Shown: positions 28,131 through 36,362 of the stretch, in pieces
Numbering within the stretch: the first letter of the stretch is position 1
How the letters are laid out: each line of letters starts with the position of its first letter
DNA from: an uncultured Prevotellaceae bacterium
Lineage (GTDB): Bacteria; Bacteroidota; Bacteroidia; Bacteroidales; Bacteroidaceae
DNA length: 64,000 nucleotides
NCBI GenBank assembly: GCA_946402905.1
Contig: CAMIYC010000008.1
Location: 27,928 to 91,927, forward strand
Reading direction: 5' to 3'
Notes under the pieces: generated by a model
What the model was told of the DNA's origin: nothing
Databases searched by the model: none
The model's input: the letters and a program-made list of their open reading frames with translations, nothing else
Made by a program: the position numbers and the translations under genes

Positions 28131-29392
28131 TAATCTACCAGACACTTGTCCAGTTCGCGGGCGATGGCTTTCTTGTCCAGATTCTGTCCGATAAACACGA
28201 TTTTCTGCATTCGGTCGCCATATTGCTCATCCCAGTCTCTGCGCAGCCCGGGCTCCTGCTCCATCATACGGGCCAGTTCGTCTTTAGGCATCGTGGCATA
28301 CCATTGTCCGGCGTTACGAATAGAGACTTGTTTGCCGGCTTGTTCAAATAGATAGCAGGTGTCCTTTTCATCCTCAAAGTAGCAAATCCCTTTGGTGCGG
28401 ATGATGCCCTGTGGCCATTTCCGTGCTACAAACTCGTCGAAAAGGGCGAGATCCATCGGCTGGCGACGGAAATACACATAGGTGCCGATACCATATTCTT
28501 CCACCTCGCCGCCATCATGATGATGATGGTGGTGATGATGGTGATGCTCCTCATCATGGTCGTGATGGTGATGCTCCTCATCATGGTCGTGATGATGCTC
28601 ATGACCTTCCTCCTCATCGTCGTCATCGTCATCGTCGTCCTCATCCTCATGCTCATCGTGTGCACCCTCTATCTCGCTCACCCAGGCGGCGGAGGTGGCC
28701 ACCTCATTGAAGTCGAACTTATGGGTGTTGATGATGCGCGAAAGGTCCACATCACCATAGTCACACTCTATGATGTCAGCCTTGGGCTGAAGGGCACGCA
28801 CGATTTCCTTGATCTTCTTCAGCTCTGATTCCGACACTTCTGATGCCTTGTTCAGAAGCACGATGTTGCAGAACTCGATTTGCTGGATGACCAGATTCTC
28901 GATATCCTCTTCGTCGATATGGGGTTTGAGCAAGTCAAGACCGCTGCCGAACTCGTCTTTCATTCGCAAAGCATCGACCACGGTGACGATACAATCGAGC
29001 CGGGCCAGGCCATCTTTCACATAATCCATGCCCATAGTGGGGATAGAACAGATGGTCTGGGCGATGGGTGCAGGCTCGCAGATGCCGCTGGCCTCAATGA
29101 CGATATAGTCGAAGCGCTGCATACGCGTGATGTCGCGCAGTTGTTCGACGAGGTCCATCTTCAGCGTGCAGCAGATACATCCGTTCTGCAGGGCCACAAG
29201 GCTTTCGTCTTTTTTGCCTACGATGCCGCCTTGCTCTATCAGGGTGGCATCGATGTTCACTTCGCCGATGTCATTGACGATGACGGCAAATTTGATGCCG
29301 CGCTTGTTGGTGAGTATTCTGTTTAATAATGTAGTTTTGCCGCTGCCCAAATAACCCGTGAGCAGCAATACGGGAATTTCATTGATAGTCAT
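28130..29392 (-). CDS. COG0523/CobW-family GTPase (putative metallochaperone) with His/Asp/Glu-rich insert
   Basis: LLTGYLGSGKTTLLNRIL (Walker A), CICCTLKMDL (CxCC), insert HDEHEDEDDDDDDDDEEEGHEHHHDHDEEHHHHDHDEEHHHHHHHHHHDGG. Start set to MTINEIP at 29392. Confidence 0.93.
   Translation of the reverse strand: MTINEIPVLLLTGYLGSGKTTLLNRILTNKRGIKFAVIVNDIGEVNIDATLIEQGGIVGKKDESLVALQNGCICCTLKMDLVEQLRDITRMQRFDYIVIEASGICEPAPIAQTICSIPTMGMDYVKDGLARLDCIVTVVDALRMKDEFGSGLDLLKPHIDEEDIENLVIQQIEFCNIVLLNKASEVSESELKKIKEIVRALQPKADIIECDYGDVDLSRIINTHKFDFNEVATSAAWVSEIEGAHDEHEDEDDDDDDDDEEEGHEHHHDHDEEHHHHDHDEEHHHHHHHHHHDGGEVEEYGIGTYVYFRRQPMDLALFDEFVARKWPQGIIRTKGICYFEDEKDTCYLFEQAGKQVSIRNAGQWYATMPKDELARMMEQEPGLRRDWDEQYGDRMQKIVFIGQNLDKKAIARELDKCLVD
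28541..28594. repeat. 27-bp tandem repeat encoding part of the His-rich metal-binding insert
   Basis: GTGATGCTCCTCATCATGGTCGTGATG at 28541 and 28568. Confidence 0.9.
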
Positions 29393-29455
29393 AATTAAAA
29401 TAAAATATGTGTCGGCTCTTATAAGACACTTATGCCTCAAAACCTTTTCGGGTTG

Positions 29456-29463
29456 CAAATTTA
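29456..29463 (-). promoter_or_regulatory. Candidate -7 element TAAATTTG upstream of the COG0523 gene
   Basis: CAAATTTA on + strand ~64 bp upstream of ATG 29392. Confidence 0.4.
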
Positions 29464-29608
29464 CTATAAAAAAACAAATTTTAGTCTATTTATTCTGTTA
29501 AAACCATAGATATTCCCAATAAATTCATTATTTTTGCCTCAGATATTATCATGGACACCTATTCGATTACTACTACTGCATCTCATCTAACTTCAATCTG
29601 TACTTTTT

Positions 29609-31186
29609 ATGAAAAAAGATAAAGATCCAAAAGACTACGAAGAAACACTCTCCAAACTGGTCGAACTGACAAAAGATTTCACAGAAGACGATTGGGCGGA
29701 CATTATGAAGATCATGACCGGCGACATCAACCCCGCTGAGATTATCAACAAAAGATTTTATACCTACGACCGCCCTGACTATCAGAAATTCTGCACGGGG
29801 ATGATCCAATGGCTCGGCCCATTCTGGAATGCCCGTGAAGATGATGATATGCACGCATTATGCCGCTTCGTCGACAGCGATTTCAAGAAACTTTCGGCTC
29901 AGCAGAAAGAAGATGATATGAGGGAATACCTGTATACGCTGTTCCGTCTTTTCGACCCGACGCGCACCTATCTTCCCGTCAAGTTATTTGGTCCGCTTTG
30001 GCTGATGGAAAAATATAAGATGACCCAGTGTCTCGACCTGGTCTTGGAAATACTCAGGCAAGACGCATATTTCTATTATTGCTTTTTCTGGGAGAGACAG
30101 GAATTAATGAGTGCTGCTCTTTACCAGATTGGGAGTGGACAACTGGAGCAACTGGAGGAATTCCTCTATGAAGATAACCTCATACCTCAAGTCAAGAACG
30201 TGGTGTTTGACACCATCGTCATGACCGCCATCCGACAGCCGCAAAAGAGACTGGAGATTGTCGGCATCATCACTCAATACTTGAAGCACTGCCAGAGTCT
30301 GCTCAAGGAAGATGGGATACTCTACAAAACCATGAGTGAAATTACCAGGTCTCTTGCCACAGCGCATATTACGGAGGCAATGCCGCTTGTAAAATCGATT
30401 TACGAAGAATTGGACGATGAAAACATTCTCTATGAACTGAGTGAAGTGGAGGATACTATGTTTGACGAGAAAGCAGAATTTGTCTGTCCTTACGAGTCAT
30501 TAGACGAATGCATGGACCATTGGCTGTACAAAGAGGAGGATGAAATGGATGACGATGCAATGGAGCCCTATGAAGACGATGACGAATACGACGATGATGA
30601 CATGGACAGATATGATGGCATCTACAATCTGGACTTGAATGCCAAGCGGCTGACCGTCACTGTCCGTCTGATGGATGCCCCCGAAGAGGTGATGCGAAAG
30701 ATCGACGTGCCTTCCAATATCTACCTCTCCGATCTGGCCGAGGTCATCATGCACAGTTTCGGACGCAGTGACATACCTGAGAATTACGAGTTTACCGACC
30801 GTGACAAGTACAGGTATACTCCCTATCTGGATGCCTATTTTAACAAGAAAGAATACACCATGATGTATGATGCCTATGATTGTACACTCAGCGAAATCCT
30901 TAAGAAAAAAGGCGACATAGCCAGTTTTGACATTCTGAAAAACAAGAGGCCCTACTGGCATCATACCTTAGTGCTCGAAAAGACAGGTAGATACACTCAG
31001 AAGACAGTGCAGTATATCAACCTCATCGACGGCCGGGGTGCCTACCCTCCGAAAAGCGTCAACAATACCGACAAATACCGCAAGCGTTTTGCTCAGGGAA
31101 ATTTGCCTCAGCCCGATTTCAAAAAAATCAAGATGGAGCTCCAAGAGTATGATGAGATCAACGGAGCCCCCATGGAATTAGAATAA
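29609..31186 (+). CDS. DUF1186-like / plasmid pRiA4b Orf3-like domain protein
   Basis: HEAT-like N-terminus (LEEFLYEDNLIPQVKNVVFDTIVMTAI); acidic linker DDDEYDDDDMDRYDG; C-terminal LTVTVRLMDAPEEVMRKIDVPSNIYLSDLAEVIMHSFGRSD. Confidence 0.6.
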   Translation: MKKDKDPKDYEETLSKLVELTKDFTEDDWADIMKIMTGDINPAEIINKRFYTYDRPDYQKFCTGMIQWLGPFWNAREDDDMHALCRFVDSDFKKLSAQQKEDDMREYLYTLFRLFDPTRTYLPVKLFGPLWLMEKYKMTQCLDLVLEILRQDAYFYYCFFWERQELMSAALYQIGSGQLEQLEEFLYEDNLIPQVKNVVFDTIVMTAIRQPQKRLEIVGIITQYLKHCQSLLKEDGILYKTMSEITRSLATAHITEAMPLVKSIYEELDDENILYELSEVEDTMFDEKAEFVCPYESLDECMDHWLYKEEDEMDDDAMEPYEDDDEYDDDDMDRYDGIYNLDLNAKRLTVTVRLMDAPEEVMRKIDVPSNIYLSDLAEVIMHSFGRSDIPENYEFTDRDKYRYTPYLDAYFNKKEYTMMYDAYDCTLSEILKKKGDIASFDILKNKRPYWHHTLVLEKTGRYTQKTVQYINLIDGRGAYPPKSVNNTDKYRKRFAQGNLPQPDFKKIKMELQEYDEINGAPMELE

Positions 31187-31204
31187 AATCTTAAAGATAG
31201 ACCA

Positions 31205-32206
31205 ATGATGTACAAAAAAATGTATAAACTGTTAATGGTTGTCGTACTGTCAGCTGTGACTTTGAGAGTATGCGCCGGGAATCAGAAATTTCCTACGGGC
31301 AAGTTGATATCATACTCCTTTATCCGTGGCGGCGGCATGAACCCATTGGACTTCACTGTCTATGAAATCCGCCGGGAGAATGCAGCTGGTAATGGACAGC
31401 TCACAGTCAGCGGGCCCTGTGAGGGCGAACTCATCACGATGGATGTAGGCGACGAGGTGTTCGATCACTGCCTGACTCTTATCCGGCAGCACCACCTGGA
31501 GCGTTCCAAAGGCTATTACAAGTCGAAATTCGAACTGCTCGACGCACCATCATCCAGCTTTAGCATCACCTTCACCGACCCATACGACAACATCAACGGT
31601 AGTGGAGACATGCCTGATTTTATCTGGCAGGCCATCAACGACATACACCGCTATTTGACAAGCGTGGTGGGCGACCGCAAACCCGAGGGACATGTAGACC
31701 GGATCTATGGAGCCGAAGGGGTAGCGGGAATGCACTGGACCGACGGGGTGAAGACTTATACAACGGCTGAGGAGTCAATGAAAGAACTGAAATGGGCCCT
31801 CCGTGGAAAAGACGACGGGGTGCATGGCAGCGAACCCGACGGCATGGGCTTCTCCAGGTTTCATGACGGCGACCAGCATTATGTGCTCATCCACGACTAC
31901 AAGAATCATGTTTGCCGGCTCTTCTTCAGTTATGACGGCAACAAGGATTCCTGGAAACGGATAGTGAGACAGCAACAGGCACGAGCCGGCAAGAGCAATG
32001 AGTTGTCGAAGATGGTCAACGAATGTTTCCTCTTTCGTCCGGTAATCGAAAGGCTTACCCTCAAACAGCTGGAGCAGTTGCTCGACAGCATACCCATGCG
32101 TACTGGCGAGCATTATGGCCATTTCGCCTCCTATACTGACATCGGTGGAGTCAACCGCGAACTACTCGCCTCGGAGATAGCACTGCGCAATGGTAGTGAG
32201 AAATAA
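31205..32206 (+). CDS. Secreted hypothetical protein
   Basis: Signal peptide-like MYKLLMVVVLSAVTLRVCAG; no recognised domain. Confidence 0.6.
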   Translation: MMYKKMYKLLMVVVLSAVTLRVCAGNQKFPTGKLISYSFIRGGGMNPLDFTVYEIRRENAAGNGQLTVSGPCEGELITMDVGDEVFDHCLTLIRQHHLERSKGYYKSKFELLDAPSSSFSITFTDPYDNINGSGDMPDFIWQAINDIHRYLTSVVGDRKPEGHVDRIYGAEGVAGMHWTDGVKTYTTAEESMKELKWALRGKDDGVHGSEPDGMGFSRFHDGDQHYVLIHDYKNHVCRLFFSYDGNKDSWKRIVRQQQARAGKSNELSKMVNECFLFRPVIERLTLKQLEQLLDSIPMRTGEHYGHFASYTDIGGVNRELLASEIALRNGSEK

Positions 32207-32234
32207 CAGCCTGATGACATTCTGGTTGTTCACG

Positions 32235-32270
32235 CAAAAAAACTACGCAAACGTTTGCGTAGTTTTTTTG
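32235..32270. promoter_or_regulatory. Perfect 36-bp palindrome: candidate LacI-family operator and/or intrinsic terminator
   Basis: CAAAAAAACTACGCAAACG|CGTTTGCGTAGTTTTTTTG read as one dyad centred on CpG at 32252/32253; contains CGCAAACGTTTGCG. Confidence 0.8.
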
Positions 32271-32285
32271 TTTTTAGTATTTTTG
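32254..32285 (+). promoter_or_regulatory. Bacteroidetes-type promoter of the lacI-family gene
   Basis: TTTG 32254-32257, N20, TATTTTTG 32278-32285; ATG at 32315. Confidence 0.75.
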
Positions 32286-32314
32286 CAGAAAATTTTAAAC
32301 AATCTTTTACCTGC

Positions 32315-33328
32315 ATGAAACAACGCCGCACTTCTCTTAAAGACCTGGCCGAGCAACTGGGAGTCTCTATTGCCACCGTCTCAAGGGCGCTCAGAGGGAG
32401 CCATGAGGTGGGTGACGAGATGAAAGAAAAGGTAAGGACGCTGGCCAAGCAACTCAACTACCGGCCCAATCCCTTCGCACAAAGTCTGCGTAAAGAGGCC
32501 CCGCGCATTATCGGAGTGGTGGTGCCCAATCTTGTGACACACTACTATGCTGCCGTGCTCGACGGCATCGAAGACTATGCCCGTCAGCAAGGCTACTCCG
32601 TATTCAGCTCCAACAGCCATGAAGACCACATACGTGAAGAACAGGCTATAGACAATTTTATTTCCATGCACGTCGAAGGTATCATCGCCTGTCTCGCTCA
32701 GGACACCGTAGACTATTCCCATTTCCGGGAAATCTATGACATGGGCATACCTCTGGTATTCTTCGCCCGCACCTGTCTGCCGGAGCTGTTCTCGCAGGTA
32801 GTGGCCAATGGGGACGAGGCGGCACAACAGGCCACACAGCATCTCATTGACCACGGCGCGAGGAAAATAGCCTTCATAGGAGGTCCCAATCATCTCGACA
32901 TGGTCATACGACGCAAACACGGCTATCTGGAGGCACTTCGCGAGAACAGGATACCGATAGAAAGAGATCTCGTGAGGTGTGGAAAAATCGATTTCGACAC
33001 CGCACGCAACGCCACTATCTCGCTACTCGAAAGTGCCAATCCGCCCGATGCAATCCTGGCCTTCAACGACATCATCACATACGCGGCTTTCGACGCCATC
33101 AAGAGCAAGCACTTGCGAATACCTCAGGATGTGGCCATCATGGGATTTACTGACGGCGAATCAGCCGCCTTCGTCACCCCAAAACTTTCCGCCATTATGG
33201 ATCAGGCACGGCTGCAAGGCATGAAGGCCTGTGAACTGCTGTTGAAAAATATCAACGGTGATAAAACCATCCGCAAAGAAGTGGTGCCCATGATCCTCAA
33301 GATCAGAGACAGCAGCGTAAAAAAATAA
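32315..33328 (+). CDS. LacI-family transcriptional regulator
   Basis: RTSLKDLAEQLGVSIATVSRALRGSHEVGDEMKEKV HTH; periplasmic-binding-like IIGVVVPNLVTHYYAAVLDGIEDYARQQGY. Confidence 0.95.
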   Translation: MKQRRTSLKDLAEQLGVSIATVSRALRGSHEVGDEMKEKVRTLAKQLNYRPNPFAQSLRKEAPRIIGVVVPNLVTHYYAAVLDGIEDYARQQGYSVFSSNSHEDHIREEQAIDNFISMHVEGIIACLAQDTVDYSHFREIYDMGIPLVFFARTCLPELFSQVVANGDEAAQQATQHLIDHGARKIAFIGGPNHLDMVIRRKHGYLEALRENRIPIERDLVRCGKIDFDTARNATISLLESANPPDAILAFNDIITYAAFDAIKSKHLRIPQDVAIMGFTDGESAAFVTPKLSAIMDQARLQGMKACELLLKNINGDKTIRKEVVPMILKIRDSSVKK

Positions 33329-33401
33329 AGGGGAGATAGCATTCCTGGAGTGACTAGTCTTCCTAGAGAGAACAAGCAACTTATCAACTAAAATAAATAT
33401 C

Positions 33402-36344
33402 ATGAACCTAAAATCAATTATTTCCATCATGCTCCTGACGGGCGCTTCGTGTGCATACGCCGCAGGATTCGTGAAAAATGGCAACAGCGTGACCATCAAT
33501 GTCGCTTCGCCGGCCTCCGACGGTGCGAAAATCGTGTGTCTGCAGGTCGTCAATGACAACATTATCAGAGTACGCGCTACGTGCGAAGAGGCTCTGCCGC
33601 AGAAAAGCAGCCTCATTATCGTGCCGCAAAAAGCCAAGCCTCAGTTTGAGGTGACGGAAGACAACAACACCGTCAGGGTAAAAGCCAAAAACGTACAGGC
33701 CGTTGTGGAAAAATCCAGCGGCAGAATCACCTTCTTTGACGCTACTGGCAAGACGCTGCTCAAAGAGGCCGACAAAGGAAAGACATTCAAAGCATTCCGC
33801 GTGCCCGAGCGTGAACTGGGCGTGCCCACACGCCAGCTCTCCGAAAGCGAGCTGAACGGACTCACCTGGAGAGCTCTTTTCGAAAACCAGCCCGATGAGA
33901 AAGCCATTTACGGACTCGGGCAGCACCAGGCAGAGGAGATGAACATGCTCGGCAAGAACGAAGAACTCTATCAGTATAACACCAAAGTGAGCGTGCCGTT
34001 CATCATGAGCAACATGAATTATGGTATCCTCTGGGACAGCTATAGCCTCGGACGTTGGGGTAACCCCAACGATTATCTCCAGCTCAACCGTGCTTTCAAG
34101 CTCTACGATAAAAACGGGCGTCCTGGACATCTCACCGGCACCTATGTCGATAAGAATGGACAAAAAGTGGTGCGCGACGAAGACTCCATCTACTATGAGT
34201 TCGACTGTCCTTCGACTTCTGCCATCGGCAACGCCACCGAACCAGGCGGCATCAAAAACCTGCCCAAGGGCTTTAATCTCGACGGTGCACAGGTGGTCTA
34301 CGACGGATTTATCGAAGCACCACAGACCAGCCTCTATCACTTTATCCTATACTATGCCGGATATATGAAAGTGTATATCGGCGGAAAAGAAGTGGTGGCC
34401 GAACGCTGGCGCACTGCCTGGAACCCTAACTCTTGGAAATTCACTGCACCCCTGACCAAAGGCAAGCGCACACAGCTGCGCATAGAGTGGAAGCCCGACG
34501 GCGGTGTGAGCTACTGCGGTCTGCGTGCCGCCGTGCCAACCACACCCAAGGAGCAGAAGATGATCAGCATCTGGAGCGAAATGAGTCGCGACATGGACTA
34601 CTATTTCATCGCTGGCAAGAATATGGACGAGGTGATCAGCGGATACCGCACACTCACCGGCAAGGCCTCGGTCTATCCTAAGTGGACACTCGGATTCTGG
34701 CAGAGCCGCGAACGCTACAAGAGCAGCTACGACATCGAGTCGACACTCGCAGAATTTCGCAAGCGTCATATCCCTGTTGACAACATTGTGCAAGACTGGA
34801 ACTACTGGGCACTGCCCGACTGGGGAAGTCATCAGTTTGAAGCATCACGGTTCCCCAATCCTCAGGCTATGCTTGACAGTGTACACCAGATGAACGGACG
34901 CTTCATGATCTCGGTATGGCCCAAATTCTATGACACTGTAGACAACTACAAGGAACTCGACAGCAAGGGATGGATCTATCAGCAGGCTATCAAAGACGAT
35001 ATCCACGACTGGCTCGGATTCACAGGCTCTTTCTACGACGCTTACGACGCCAATGCCCGCAAGATGTTCTGGAGACAGATGAACGACAATCTCTACACGA
35101 AATTCAAGTATGGCATCGATGCCTGGTGGATGGACGCCTCTGAACCCAATGTGCGCGACTGCACCCCGGTGTGGTACCGCAAGGCCCTAAGCGGACCCAC
35201 CGCACTGGGCACCTCGACCGAATACTTCAACGCATACTCCATCGTCAATGCCGACGCTATCTACAACGGACAGCGCAGTGTCAACCCCAATCAGCGTGTC
35301 TTCCTGCTCACCCGCAGCGGATTCGCCGGCGAACAGCGTTACTCCACTGCTACATGGAGCGGCGACATCGGTACGCGATGGGAGGATATGCGCTCGCAGA
35401 TGACAGCCGGACTCAACTATTCTATGAGTGGGCTGCCCTTCTGGGGCATGGACCAGGGTGGATTCTCCGTGGAAAGCCGATATGTCAAAGCCCAGCAGGA
35501 GTATGACAAGACGGGAGTAGAGAATGCCGACCTCACTGAGTGGCGCGAACTGCAGACCCGCTGGAACCAGTTCGGGTGCTTCATCCCGCTCTATCGTGCC
35601 CATGGCCAGTGGCCGTTGCGCGAAGTATGGAACATCGCGCCAGAGGATCATCCAGCCTATAAGACCATCGTATGGTACGACCGCCTGCGCTATCACATGA
35701 TGCCATATCTTTACAGTATGGCCGGATGGGTACACTTCAAAGACTATACCATGATGCGCGGTCTGGCCATGGACTTCAACGGCGACGACCATGTGTACGA
35801 CATCGCAGACCAGTGGATGTTCGGACCTGCCTTCATGGCATGCCCGGTGGGTTACTACCAGGCCCGCAACAGAAGCGTATACTTCCCCAAGCAGTGCGGA
35901 TGGTATGACCTCTATACAGGACAATATGTCGAAGGAGGACAACAACTGGTGGTAGACGCTCCCTATGAGCGCATGCCGGTATACGTCAGAGAGGGTAGTA
36001 TCGTGCCCTTTGGCCCCGAGATGGAATGGAGTGACGAGAAACCTGCCGAACTGATCAATCTTTATGTTTACGAAGGTGCCGACGCTTGTTTCCAGCTTTA
36101 TGAAGACGAAGGGACCAACTACAACTACGAGAAAGGCAAATATGCCACCATCGATATGCGCTACGACGAGGCTTCCAAGACACTGACCATCGGCAAGTGC
36201 AACGGTTCGTTCAAGGGAATGCTCAAGAACCGCCGCTTCAATGTGGTGACCATCTCCAAGAACCAGCCCAAGCCGCTCAACCTCATCAACCCGGAGGGAC
36301 AACTGGTCAATTACAGTGGAAAGGAAATAAAGATCCAACTTTAA
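33402..36344 (+). CDS. GH31 alpha-glucosidase/alpha-xylosidase with PA14-like insert
   Basis: Signal peptide; AIYGLGQHQAEEMNML; VYDGFIEAPQTSLYHFILYYAGYMKVYIGGKEVV (PA14); KYGIDAWWMDASEPN (nucleophile region). Confidence 0.92.
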   Translation: MNLKSIISIMLLTGASCAYAAGFVKNGNSVTINVASPASDGAKIVCLQVVNDNIIRVRATCEEALPQKSSLIIVPQKAKPQFEVTEDNNTVRVKAKNVQAVVEKSSGRITFFDATGKTLLKEADKGKTFKAFRVPERELGVPTRQLSESELNGLTWRALFENQPDEKAIYGLGQHQAEEMNMLGKNEELYQYNTKVSVPFIMSNMNYGILWDSYSLGRWGNPNDYLQLNRAFKLYDKNGRPGHLTGTYVDKNGQKVVRDEDSIYYEFDCPSTSAIGNATEPGGIKNLPKGFNLDGAQVVYDGFIEAPQTSLYHFILYYAGYMKVYIGGKEVVAERWRTAWNPNSWKFTAPLTKGKRTQLRIEWKPDGGVSYCGLRAAVPTTPKEQKMISIWSEMSRDMDYYFIAGKNMDEVISGYRTLTGKASVYPKWTLGFWQSRERYKSSYDIESTLAEFRKRHIPVDNIVQDWNYWALPDWGSHQFEASRFPNPQAMLDSVHQMNGRFMISVWPKFYDTVDNYKELDSKGWIYQQAIKDDIHDWLGFTGSFYDAYDANARKMFWRQMNDNLYTKFKYGIDAWWMDASEPNVRDCTPVWYRKALSGPTALGTSTEYFNAYSIVNADAIYNGQRSVNPNQRVFLLTRSGFAGEQRYSTATWSGDIGTRWEDMRSQMTAGLNYSMSGLPFWGMDQGGFSVESRYVKAQQEYDKTGVENADLTEWRELQTRWNQFGCFIPLYRAHGQWPLREVWNIAPEDHPAYKTIVWYDRLRYHMMPYLYSMAGWVHFKDYTMMRGLAMDFNGDDHVYDIADQWMFGPAFMACPVGYYQARNRSVYFPKQCGWYDLYTGQYVEGGQQLVVDAPYERMPVYVREGSIVPFGPEMEWSDEKPAELINLYVYEGADACFQLYEDEGTNYNYEKGKYATIDMRYDEASKTLTIGKCNGSFKGMLKNRRFNVVTISKNQPKPLNLINPEGQLVNYSGKEIKIQL

Positions 36345-36362
36345 CATCATCATCCGCGTAAG

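Noticed and set aside
27992-28351. 119-aa ORF with SFGGAGGGY repeats
   Set aside because: Translation of the G-rich intergenic repeat plus antisense of the COG0523 gene; no start/promoter logic.
28411-28828. Low-complexity plus-strand ORFs (Met/Val/Asp/His-rich)
   Set aside because: Readout of the CAT/GAT repeats opposite the His-rich insert of the COG0523 GTPase.
35187-36353. 388-aa minus-strand ORF
   Set aside because: Antisense to GH31; no motif support.
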